Positions 1-5,766 are shown, counted from the stretch's first letter. The stretch: DNA of 12,436 nt from JBCCFK01 sp965262315 (GCA_965262315.1 CBDHFJ010000169.1:1-12436); one strand, 5' to 3'. The notes: generated from the letters alone by a model not told the origin. Made by a program: numbers and translations.

Positions 1-263
1 CCGCCCATGCCCGCGGTGAGGTTGACCACCACGTCCGTGCCGCTGGCCCGCACGCGCTGGACGACCTCTTCGTAGTACTCGACCTCTCGGGCCGGTGCGC
101 CGGTGATGGGGTCGCGCACGTGGATGTGCACGATCGCGGCGCCGGCCTCGGCGGCGGCGATGCAGTCCGCGGCGATGGCCTCGGGGGTGAACGGGACCTT
201 GTCGGACTTGTTCACCGTGTCACCGCTGCCGGTGACGGCACAGGTGATGAAGACACTCGTCAT
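1..263 (-). CDS. BKACE (beta-keto acid cleavage enzyme), dehydrocarnitine-type, 5' part only
   Basis: First 87 codons of a beta-keto acid cleavage enzyme (DUF849/BKACE); the rest lies beyond base 1. These TIM-barrel, zinc-dependent enzymes condense a beta-keto acid with acetyl-CoA and release a CoA thioester plus a shorter product. Seen: an N-terminal strand reading TCAVTGSGDT (residues 7-16), the metal-binding HIHVRD at 46-51 (His46 and His48 sit where the Kce zinc ligands are) and NLTAGMG at 81-87. From memory, the CAVTGSGDT stretch is typical of the dehydrocarnitine-cleaving subgroup (CdhC-like), which makes betaine and acetoacetyl-CoA. The gene lies downstream of a gamma-butyrobetaine-dioxygenase-like gene on the same strand, which supports a carnitine route. 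The start ATG (263-261) overlaps the TGA of the preceding mini-ORF and follows GAGG by 4 bases. Family is certain; substrate is inferred. Confidence 0.85.
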   Translation of the reverse strand, partial: MTSVFITCAVTGSGDTVNKSDKVPFTPEAIAADCIAAAEAGAAIVHIHVRDPITGAPAREVEYYEEVVQRVRASGTDVVVNLTAGMG

Positions 264-397
264 GACGCCTCGCTTTCGCGTGTGGGTCGATTGCTTGCCC
301 TGACGGAGGGTATGAAGACAGTGGTCATGACGCCTCGCTTTCGCAGGTGGGGTCGATTGCCTGTCCTGGAGTCCGTCGGGATGAAGACACTCGTCAT
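260..397 (-). CDS. 45-residue mini-ORF 2 spanning two repeat units (possible leader peptide)
   Basis: Starts at ATG 397-395 and reads through the next repeat unit in frame, because that spacing is 69 bases (23 codons). It stops at a TGA overlapping the BKACE ATG (ATGA). It carries MTSVFIP at its start and MTTVFIP again at residues 24-30, ending ESEAS like mini-ORF 1. Together the two mini-ORFs make an unbroken chain of ATGA junctions from the dioxygenase to BKACE. Translation is not shown; the frame could be a by-product of duplicating an ATGA-containing unit. Confidence 0.35.
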   Translation of the reverse strand: MTSVFIPTDSRTGNRPHLRKRGVMTTVFIPSVRASNRPTRESEAS

Positions 398-462
398 GAC
401 GCCTCGCTTTCCCGGGTGGGCCGATTGCTTGCCCTCTCGGAGGGGATGAAGACAGTGGTCAT
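394..462 (-). CDS. 22-residue mini-ORF 1 in the repeat array (possible leader peptide)
   Basis: Starts at ATG 462-460, which overlaps the TGA of the dioxygenase (ATGA), and ends at a TGA overlapping the next ATG of the array. It begins MTTVFIPS and ends ESEAS. The first six residues copy the BKACE N-terminus, and the SEAS ending matches the last residues of the dioxygenase. GAGG lies 4 bases before the ATG. It may be translated by coupling, or may only be debris of a duplication; no known peptide family is recognised. Confidence 0.35.
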   Translation of the reverse strand: MTTVFIPSERASNRPTRESEAS

Positions 463-1664
463 GACGCCTCGCTTCGGCTGGACGAACGGTGGGTTGCGGC
501 GGCGCGTCGTTCGAGGACGCGAAGCCGGGAGAGCACTTCGTCGCGGTCGACGTAGGTTCCACGGAGGTAGCGCCGGCCCTGGGTGCCGTCGAATGCGTCT
601 CGGCCGTGGAGGATGCGTCGGTTGTCGAACCCGATCAGGTCACCCGGGGCGAACGGGTACTTGATCTGGAAGTCGGGGTGGTCGGCGAGCTCGTGGAACC
701 GCTTGGCGGCCCGGTAGGCACGCGGCACGTCGGCCTCGGGCATGTCCGGGAACGCCTTGAGCGGGTAGAACGCACGAATGGACAGCGGCATGCCTGGGCC
801 GCCGTAGTCGAGGATGGGGCCGGACCAGCGATGGTCGTGGTCGCGGGATCGGTTGAAGAAGGTCCAGCGCAGCGTGGAGAGCGCGTCGAAGACGTCGGGC
901 TCGTCGGTGCGGAGGTGGCCGGCGATCGCCTCGCCGTCCGCCATCGTGCTCCAGCCACCCGAGACCTCGTTCACCAGACAGTGCAGGAACTGGAAGCCGG
1001 GCGGGACCTCCCGGGTGGGCAGGTCGGTGTGGCTGCCGAGGCGAAGGTCGGTGTTGGCCGTCGTGTTCTCCTCGTTCGAGAGGATCTCGGCCTTCACCGG
1101 CCAGTCGAGCCCGAAGTTGGTGTCGCGCTGGGCGCCGATCCGGGAGGCGACCGCGAGCACCGCGTGCTCGTGGTCGGGGACGTCGGTCAGTCGTCCGAGC
1201 CCGAACTCGACCATGGCGCGCAGCCACGCGGCCAGGGCGTCGTCGTCTGCCAGGACGTCCGGACCGGAGAATGTCGGCGGTTCGGGCATCGTGGCGGCCG
1301 TCCAAGTGGAGACCGCCGGCAGCCAGGCATCGACGCCTTCACGCTGCTCCGCCACATGGCGCAGCCAACCCGGGTGCAGCGACCCGGCGTACCCGTCGGT
1401 CCACTCGGCCCGGAGTGCGCCGGCGTCGACGGCGCAGGAGCGAACGGCCAGGTCGTCGGGGAAGTCGCCGGGGTTTGCGGTGCCCTCGCGAGTGACGGGG
1501 TCGATGCCGCCGGGGCCGACCACGTTCTCCCGGAGCCACCAGGCGTGGGCGCGGAGTTCGAGCCCGTCGCTCCACGAGAGCGCCACGAACTCGCCGTCCA
1601 CCCGGGCGTCGGCGACGGGGGTCCACTCGTAGTCGTAGAAGTCCGGCGTGAGGATGTCGGTCAT
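459..1664 (-). CDS. gamma-butyrobetaine dioxygenase-like Fe(II)/2-oxoglutarate oxygenase
   Basis: A 401-residue TauD/BBOX-family oxygenase. Residues about 20-105 form the N-terminal DUF971-like domain (SWSDG at 30-34, WWLRE at 42-46, WTDG at 88-91, WLR at 100-102). The double-stranded beta-helix domain follows, with the iron triad His212-Thr-Asp214 and His353 (RILHGRD) and the C-terminal RYLRGTYVDRDEVLSRLR (365-382) typical of gamma-butyrobetaine and trimethyllysine hydroxylases. Phe184 and Trp188 (FGLDW) sit where human BBOX1 has cage residues Tyr177 and Trp181. The expected reaction is hydroxylation of gamma-butyrobetaine to L-carnitine. The cysteines that bind structural zinc in BBOX1 are missing here (WLRENVVG in place of WLRDNCxC). 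ATG 1664 is chosen because GGAGG lies 9 bases upstream; the TTG at 1673 would sit directly on that site. Trimethyllysine dioxygenase is the main alternative. Confidence 0.85.
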   Translation of the reverse strand: MTDILTPDFYDYEWTPVADARVDGEFVALSWSDGLELRAHAWWLRENVVGPGGIDPVTREGTANPGDFPDDLAVRSCAVDAGALRAEWTDGYAGSLHPGWLRHVAEQREGVDAWLPAVSTWTAATMPEPPTFSGPDVLADDDALAAWLRAMVEFGLGRLTDVPDHEHAVLAVASRIGAQRDTNFGLDWPVKAEILSNEENTTANTDLRLGSHTDLPTREVPPGFQFLHCLVNEVSGGWSTMADGEAIAGHLRTDEPDVFDALSTLRWTFFNRSRDHDHRWSGPILDYGGPGMPLSIRAFYPLKAFPDMPEADVPRAYRAAKRFHELADHPDFQIKYPFAPGDLIGFDNRRILHGRDAFDGTQGRRYLRGTYVDRDEVLSRLRVLERRAAATHRSSSRSEAS

Positions 1665-1673
1665 GAGGGGCAA

Positions 1674-1678
1674 CCTCC
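1674..1678 (-). promoter_or_regulatory. ribosome-binding site GGAGG of the dioxygenase
   Basis: GGAGG on the minus strand with a 9-base gap to ATG 1664-1662. It decides between that ATG and the upstream TTG. Confidence 0.7.
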
Positions 1679-1712
1679 GGCAGGTTCACGAACGGTCGGG
1701 CCGGTCGACCGC

Positions 1713-1748
1713 CAACCGGTAACGGTCTCAGCGACCGTTACCAGGTTG
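1713..1748. promoter_or_regulatory. inverted repeat, candidate IclR operator
   Basis: Perfect 10-bp arms GGTAACGGTC (1718-1727) and GACCGTTACC (1733-1742) around the 5-base centre TCAGC. After one unpaired A (1743) pairing continues for 5 bp (CAACC 1713-1717 with GGTTG 1744-1748). It lies in the 124-bp gap between the divergent dioxygenase and iclR genes, where a local regulator would bind. The arm sequence is not one I know for a named IclR protein. Confidence 0.6.
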
Positions 1749-1764
1749 TCCCGTTCATCGGGAC
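1748..1764. promoter_or_regulatory. second inverted repeat, next to the iclR promoter
   Basis: GTCCCG-TTCAT-CGGGAC, perfect 6-bp arms around 5 bases, directly abutting the larger palindrome and 11 bases upstream of the candidate iclR -10 box. It may be a second regulator site for autoregulation. Confidence 0.45.
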
Positions 1765-1775
1765 GTCCTACTGTG

Positions 1776-1781
1776 TAGGAT
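1776..1781 (+). promoter_or_regulatory. -10 box TAGGAT for a leaderless iclR transcript
   Basis: TAGGAT ends 7 bases before ATG 1789, which would put the transcription start at or next to the start codon. The same TANNNT-7 bases-ATG layout precedes the hydrolase gene (2695) and the SDR gene (7861-7856). AGGA (1777-1780) could instead act as a ribosome-binding site with an 8-base gap, so the two readings compete here. Confidence 0.45.
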
Positions 1782-1788
1782 CAAGCGT

Positions 1789-2562
1789 ATGGTCTCCACC
1801 GAGGCACCGTCAACGACGGTCGACGTCCCGGCGCCCGGAGCCGTGGAGCGAGCGTTCTCGCTGCTGCAGGCGGTTGTCGCTGCGGGTGAGCCAGTCGGTG
1901 TCCGAGAGCTCGGCCGCCGGGTGGGCCTCCCGCGCTCCACGGTGTCCCGTCTCGTGGCAACGCTCGTCGATCTGGGCATGGTCGAACGCACGGCCGACCG
2001 CCTGGTGGTGCCCGGGTCGGCGCTCGCCACCCTCCAGCTCGACGGCGGACCCACACCTCTGCTGCGTGATCGCCTGCGCCCCCTCCTGAACGAGCTGGCC
2101 GAGCTGCACGCCGAGTCGGTCACCCTGGCGGTCGACGACGGCGACGCGGTGCTCTATCTCGCCCAGGTCGACGCGGCCAGCCCGGTGCGGGCGCCCGACG
2201 TGCACGCCGAACGGCACCCGTTCCACGTGGCGGCCTTCGGTCTCGTTCTCATGGCCACCTGGGACGACGATCGCCTCGACCGCTACCTGTCGGACGAGCT
2301 CGCCGCCTTCACCGCCCACTCGATGACCGAACCGGATGCGCTGCGACGACGCCTGGATCGGATCCGTCGCGATGCCTTCGTCTGGACGACCGAGGAGTAC
2401 GACGACGAGGTCAACGGTCTCGCCACCCTGGTCCTCGACGGCGGTACTGCCGTTGCCAGCATCGGCTACTTCGGACCCGCCTATCGTCTGAACGAGGCCG
2501 CCTGCCCCTCGCTCGCCTCGACCCTCGTCGACACCGTGACCTCCCGGGCGCTGGCCCGCTGA
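1789..2562 (+). CDS. IclR-family transcriptional regulator
   Basis: A 257-residue protein of normal IclR length. Residues 18-75 form the winged helix-turn-helix (VERAFSLLQAVV, then the LGRRVGLPRSTVSRLVATL recognition region). Residues about 90-250 form the effector-binding domain, with VTLAVDDGDAVLYLAQVD and GLATLVLDGGTAVASIGYFG. Such proteins bind a small carboxylate and control a neighbouring catabolic operon. The gene is divergent from the dioxygenase-BKACE operon and the shared gap holds two palindromes, so that operon is the likely target; the ligand is unknown. The last codons, the stop and downstream sequence are duplicated in tandem just after the gene. Confidence 0.9.
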   Translation: MVSTEAPSTTVDVPAPGAVERAFSLLQAVVAAGEPVGVRELGRRVGLPRSTVSRLVATLVDLGMVERTADRLVVPGSALATLQLDGGPTPLLRDRLRPLLNELAELHAESVTLAVDDGDAVLYLAQVDAASPVRAPDVHAERHPFHVAAFGLVLMATWDDDRLDRYLSDELAAFTAHSMTEPDALRRRLDRIRRDAFVWTTEEYDDEVNGLATLVLDGGTAVASIGYFGPAYRLNEAACPSLASTLVDTVTSRALAR

Positions 2563-2656
2563 GCCCGAGCCTGTCGCTCGCCGCGTCGCTGGTCGACACC
2601 GTGACCTGCCGGGTGCTGGCCCGCTGAGCCCGAGCCTGTCGCTCGCCGCGTCGCTG
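2527..2656. repeat. 65-bp tandem duplication of the iclR 3' end
   Basis: Two adjacent 65-bp units, 2527-2591 and 2592-2656, differing at two bases (CTCCCGGGCG against CTGCCGGGTG). The first holds the last 11 codons and stop of iclR. The second repeats them outside the gene. Downstream, CCTGTCGC (2635-2642) can pair with GCGACAGG (2667-2674), a weak terminator-like possibility. Confidence 0.9.
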
Positions 2657-2694
2657 AGGCGCCCGCGCGACAGGTTGGTCACAGTGCGTGGGCC

Positions 2695-2700
2695 TAGGGT
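2695..2700 (+). promoter_or_regulatory. -10 box TAGGGT for a leaderless hydrolase transcript
   Basis: TAGGGT followed by CGAGCGC and ATG 2708. It matches the iclR start region at 13 of 16 bases. No ribosome-binding site is visible between it and the ATG, which favours leaderless initiation. No good -35 box is seen. Confidence 0.55.
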
Positions 2701-2707
2701 CGAGCGC

Positions 2708-3637
2708 ATGGATCCCCTCAGCTACCGGACGGTGCGCACCAATGGCGTGGACCTCGAGGTCGCCGTGGCCAACGAGGGTGGCCCGCGTGGGCTGGCGCTG
2801 CTCGTCCACGGCTTCCCTGAGCTCGCGTTCAGCTGGCGTCATCAGATCCCCGCCCTCGCCGACGCCGGCTACGAGGTCTGGGCGCCCAACACCCGGGGGT
2901 ACGGCAACTCGGCCAAGCCGGCCGACATCGCCGCGTACACCATCGATCAGCTGGTGGCCGACCTGGCCGGCCTCGTCGATGCCGCCGGCCGAGAACAGGT
3001 GACGCTGGTCGGTCACGACTGGGGCGCCGCGCAGGCCTGGATGTTCGCCATCCGCCGTGTTCGCCCGATCGAACGCCTCGTCATCATGAACGTCCCGCAC
3101 CCGGCGTGCATGCGCCGGGAGCTTCGCTCGTTCCGGCAGCTCCGCAAGTCCTGGTACATCTTCTTCTTCCAGCTGCCGTGGCTGCCCGAGAAGCTGTTCA
3201 CGGCCCGGGACGCCAAGGCGATCGGCGATGCGTTCACCGACATGGCGGTCGACGCATCGCGTTTCCCCGCCGACGTGACCGATGTCTACCGTGACAACGC
3301 CCGCACGCCGGGCGCCATCCGGGGGATGATCAACTACTACCGCGCTGCACTCCGCGGTGGGAAGGCCGCGAGGTCGGAGGTGCTGCCGGTCATCGACGCG
3401 CCCACGCTCATGGTGTGGGGCCTCGAGGACAAGGCGCTCGGCCGGGAGACCACCGACGGCACCGATGAGCACGTCCGCGATCTCACCATCCGCTTCCTCC
3501 CCGGGGTGTCGCACTGGGTGCAGCAGGAGGCCCCGGAGGTCGTGAACCGCATCCTGCTCTCGTGGCTCGACGGCGACGTGCCTCCCGAGGCCGACGAGAT
3601 CTCGTGGAGCCGTATGCCCGACCCCGCGTTGGGTTGA
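2708..3637 (+). CDS. alpha/beta hydrolase, epoxide hydrolase-like
   Basis: A 309-residue alpha/beta-hydrolase. Residues 34-38 are the oxyanion-hole motif HGFPE. GHDWG at 102-106 gives nucleophile Asp104, the aspartate (not serine) used by epoxide hydrolases and some dehalogenases. Asp241 (GLEDK) and His269 (GVSHW) complete the triad. Tyr150 (SWYIFFF) and Tyr210/211 (NYYR) in the cap are candidates for the ring-opening tyrosines. The product is probably a cytosolic enzyme hydrolysing an epoxide; the substrate is unknown. An in-frame GTG lies upstream at 2675, but ATG 2708 is preferred because of the -10 box exactly 7 bases before it. Convergent with arsM, 9 bases between the two stops. It is not obviously linked to either neighbour. 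Confidence 0.85.
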   Translation: MDPLSYRTVRTNGVDLEVAVANEGGPRGLALLVHGFPELAFSWRHQIPALADAGYEVWAPNTRGYGNSAKPADIAAYTIDQLVADLAGLVDAAGREQVTLVGHDWGAAQAWMFAIRRVRPIERLVIMNVPHPACMRRELRSFRQLRKSWYIFFFQLPWLPEKLFTARDAKAIGDAFTDMAVDASRFPADVTDVYRDNARTPGAIRGMINYYRAALRGGKAARSEVLPVIDAPTLMVWGLEDKALGRETTDGTDEHVRDLTIRFLPGVSHWVQQEAPEVVNRILLSWLDGDVPPEADEISWSRMPDPALG

Positions 3638-3646
3638 TCGGTCGGG

Positions 3647-4354
3647 TCAGGGCTTGGTCGCGCGGATGACGCCGCCGTTGAGACCGGGGCCCGTCGTGTG
3701 GGTGATCTCGATGCTGGCGTCGGCCAGCCCGGCCTCGGCCAACACCGCGAGGTACTCGTCGAACTGCAGCGCACCGGCGCCGCACTCGGCCCAGGCGTCA
3801 CCCTCGAGGTCGGGGGTCACGCCGTTGTCGGCGACGACGTCGGAGATCGCCACCCGTCCGCCGGAGCGGAGCACCCGGGCGATCTCGGCGAACACCGGTC
3901 GCTTGTCGGGGGCGAGGTTGATGACGCAGTTGGAGATCACCACGTCGACCGACGCATCCGGCAGCGGGAGCGCCTCGATCATCCCCTCGAGGAACTCCAC
4001 GTTGTCCACGCCCGCCTCCTCGGCGTTGCGTCGGGCGAGTTCGAGCATCTCAGGAAGGAAGTCCACGCCGTAGGCCTTGCCCGTGGGTGCAACCCGGCGG
4101 GCCGACACGATGACGTCGATGCCGCCACCCGAGCCCAGGTCGAGCACGGTCTGGCCGTCGTGCAGGTCGACGATGGCGTGGGGGTTGCCGCAGCCCATCG
4201 AGAGCTGTGCCGCACTGTCGCCTGCCTCGTCGAGGGTCGCGTTGTCGTAGCGGGCCGTGCCCCACCGATCGTCGGTCGGGTCGGATGCGACGCCGGCCGC
4301 GGCGGCGTTGCGGTAGTAGTCGCGGACATCGTCGTGGATCTTGTCGTCACTCAC
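3647..4354 (-). CDS. arsM: arsenite S-adenosylmethionine methyltransferase (ArsM)
   Basis: A 235-residue class I methyltransferase. LDLGSGGGID at 71-80 is the SAM-binding motif. The three cysteines that define As(III)-binding ArsM enzymes are all present: Cys55 (SMGCGNP), Cys143 (ISNCVINL) and Cys191 (ECGAGAL). The ISNCVINLAPDK block is very typical of the family. The enzyme methylates arsenite to mono-, di- and trimethyl species in the cytosol. The start is GTG 4354, which overlaps the arsR stop as GTGA, so the two are translationally coupled. At 235 residues it is shorter than many ArsM proteins and ends soon after the third cysteine domain. Another metalloid or small-molecule methyltransferase is possible but unlikely with this regulator beside it. 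Confidence 0.9.
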   Translation of the reverse strand: MSDDKIHDDVRDYYRNAAAAGVASDPTDDRWGTARYDNATLDEAGDSAAQLSMGCGNPHAIVDLHDGQTVLDLGSGGGIDVIVSARRVAPTGKAYGVDFLPEMLELARRNAEEAGVDNVEFLEGMIEALPLPDASVDVVISNCVINLAPDKRPVFAEIARVLRSGGRVAISDVVADNGVTPDLEGDAWAECGAGALQFDEYLAVLAEAGLADASIEITHTTGPGLNGGVIRATKP

Positions 4355-4686
4355 TTCTCACACTCCTGTTCGGGAACGAGGGTCGCCGGCGCTCGGCCCA
4401 TGACCACTTCGGCCGCGGTCGGGAACGCCTGGAGGCAGGCATGGTTGACCCGCCACTGCGTACTGGTGCCGACGTTGTCGACCAGCACGAAGCCGACCGT
4501 GGCCAGCTTCGCCAGGTGATGCGAGATCGTGGACTGCCCCACATCGAGGGACTCGGTGATCTCGCCCACGGTCATCGGCCGGGCGGCAGACGACAGCAGG
4601 TGCAGGATCAGCACCCGGGTGGGGTCGCTCAGCGCCTTGAACCAGGTTGCCCACTGCTCGGCGAGGTCTCGTTCGAGTTCATTCAT
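4351..4686 (-). CDS. arsR: ArsR/SmtB-family arsenic-responsive repressor
   Basis: A 111-residue winged helix-turn-helix protein: ALSDPTRVLILHLL at 18-31, and the recognition region MTVGEITESLDVGQSTISHHLAKL at 38-61. The classic ELCVCDL metal site of E. coli-type ArsR is absent, with no cysteine in that helix. The only cysteines are Cys84, in NHACLQAFPTAAEVVMG, and Cys109 at the extreme C-terminus (EQECEK), so As(III) binding, if it occurs, must use an atypical site. The NxxC...FPxAA stretch is one I associate with actinobacterial regulators beside arsM. ATG 4686 is chosen over the upstream in-frame start at 4734 because the operator and -10 box sit immediately before it. Transcribed with arsM. 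Confidence 0.9.
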   Translation of the reverse strand: MNELERDLAEQWATWFKALSDPTRVLILHLLSSAARPMTVGEITESLDVGQSTISHHLAKLATVGFVLVDNVGTSTQWRVNHACLQAFPTAAEVVMGRAPATLVPEQECEK

Positions 4687-4712
4687 CGATGATCGACGAT
4701 AATCGATGAATG
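4680..4712. promoter_or_regulatory. ArsR operator, 11-bp inverted repeat over the arsR -10 and start codon
   Basis: CATTCATCGAT (4680-4690) and ATCGATGAATG (4702-4712) are perfect inverted arms with an 11-base centre. The palindrome covers the arsR -10 box and its ATG, so bound repressor would block initiation. It is a strong candidate for autoregulation. Confidence 0.7.
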
Positions 4713-4724
4713 GCGATCGGGCAA
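4696..4724 (-). promoter_or_regulatory. arsR-arsM promoter (TTGCCC, 17 bp, TATCGT)
   Basis: On the minus strand, -35 TTGCCC (4724-4719) and -10 TATCGT (4701-4696) are spaced by 17 bp. The -10 ends 9 bases before the arsR ATG, so the leader is a few bases or absent. It is the best-formed promoter in the window. Confidence 0.6.
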
Positions 4725-4830
4725 CAGGCGTCACCCGTTCACGCTCCTGTCACACGCGCGACTCGGTACCGGAACACCCGCCCACGACGCTGCGCACATC
4801 GAAGCACCGACCATCGACGAGCAGGTCCTG

Positions 4831-5757
4831 TTGATCGACGTGGCCGCGTGGCGCGCCGGTGACGACGCGACGCGCGCGGAGATCGCGCGCGGGTTGGACG
4901 CGAATCTCCGCCGAGATGGCTTCTTGCTGGCCGGCAACCACGGCATCCCGGACGCGGTCATCGACGGCGTCAGGGCCACCGCCCGTGAGTTCTTCATCGC
5001 GGCCCCCGAGGTCAAGGCCCAGTACGCGAGCCGGGTCGGGTCGTGTGGGTGGCTGCCGCCGGGCGTCGAGGCCAACAGCTATGCCGCCGGGGTGCCGTCT
5101 CCTCCCGATCTGAAGGAGACGTTCCGGGCCGTGCACGAGGTCGACGGCGTCGACAGCCCGAACCTGTGGCCGGTCGAGTTCCCGCAGCTCCGCGCTGTTG
5201 TCGTGAACTACATGCAACTGCTCTGGCGGTTGGCCATGGACCTGTACGAGATGATGGGCGTGGCCCTGGGACTCGGTCCCGACGCCATCGCCCGCTACGC
5301 GTCGGCCGAGGTGTCGAGTCTGAACGTCAATCGCTACCCGTCGCTCGCCGAGACCGGCGAGGTCGAGCGGGGCCAGTTCCGTATCGGTGCGCACTCGGAC
5401 TTCGGGGTCCTGACGATCCTCCACCGCCAGGTCGGCGCGGGTGGCCTCCAGGTGCTGACCGCCGATGACGAGTGGATCGATGCTCCCCATCGCCCGGGGA
5501 CCTTCGCCGTCAACATCGGCGACATGCTGACGCACTGGACCGGCGGCCTGTGGAAGGCAACGGTGCATCGGGTCCTGCCTCCGGATCCGACGGCCCCCGA
5601 CGAGGAGCTGATGTCCCTGGTGGGCTTCTGCGGCATCGCCCCGGACACGATGCTCCACACGTTCCCGCTGGCGGGCGCGGTGGAACAGGAGCCGGTGTCC
5701 GCCGGCGACTACATGGATCGCAAGCTCGCCGAGATCGACATCCCGATCGACACCTGA
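4831..5757 (+). CDS. IPNS-like Fe(II)/2OG-dependent oxygenase 1 (start uncertain)
   Basis: A protein of at least 308 residues with an N-terminal DIOX_N region (IDVAAW; FLLAGNHGIP at 31-40) and a C-terminal oxygenase jelly roll. The iron triad is His188-Ser-Asp190 (GAHSDFG) and His246 (TVHRV). The usual Arg-x-Ser 2-oxoglutarate motif reads Leu260-Met-Ser262, so the arginine is missing. TTG 4831 is the first ordinary start in frame after the stop at 4690-4692. However, the frame reads TIDEQVL just before it, and this aligns with TIIDGYV in the sister gene, so the true start may lie upstream at an unusual codon. It forms a pair with the next gene, whose ribosome-binding site overlaps its stop. 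Substrate unknown; family members act in secondary metabolism and catabolism. Confidence 0.8.
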   Translation: MIDVAAWRAGDDATRAEIARGLDANLRRDGFLLAGNHGIPDAVIDGVRATAREFFIAAPEVKAQYASRVGSCGWLPPGVEANSYAAGVPSPPDLKETFRAVHEVDGVDSPNLWPVEFPQLRAVVVNYMQLLWRLAMDLYEMMGVALGLGPDAIARYASAEVSSLNVNRYPSLAETGEVERGQFRIGAHSDFGVLTILHRQVGAGGLQVLTADDEWIDAPHRPGTFAVNIGDMLTHWTGGLWKATVHRVLPPDPTAPDEELMSLVGFCGIAPDTMLHTFPLAGAVEQEPVSAGDYMDRKLAEIDIPIDT

Positions 5758-5766
5758 GGAGTACCG

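Larger units (their letters stand above)
247..474. repeat. four tandem copies of the BKACE start region (65/69/65-bp spacing)
   Basis: A 29-base core, ATGAAGACA-S-T-S-GTCATGACGCCTCGCTT on the plus strand, occurs at 247-275, 312-340, 381-409 and 446-474. Copies 1 and 3 read CACTCGTC and copies 2 and 4 read CAGTGGTC. Spacers 1 and 3 resemble each other more than spacer 2, so the array looks like a duplicated 134-bp dimer. Read on the minus strand, each unit carries a GAGG ribosome-binding site, an ATG and the first six codons of the BKACE gene (MT[S/T]VFI). Spacers 1 and 3 also hold a short CCCT...AGGG inverted repeat. The array fills the whole gap between the dioxygenase stop and the BKACE start. 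Confidence 0.9.

Noticed and set aside
247..474. Repeat array considered as a CRISPR
   Set aside because: Four repeats only, spacers similar to each other, no cas genes, and the repeats copy the start of the adjacent gene.
489..1778. Long open frame of 429 codons on the plus strand
   Set aside because: It is antisense to the dioxygenase, has no recognisable motif, and arises from the high GC content of a minus-strand gene with strong third-position bias.
2411..3514. 367-codon minus-strand frame across iclR and the hydrolase
   Set aside because: It crosses two well-supported plus-strand genes and shows no domain pattern; antisense shadow.
4750..5658. 302-codon minus-strand frame opposite oxygenase 1
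   Set aside because: Antisense to a gene with clear catalytic motifs; no family pattern of its own.
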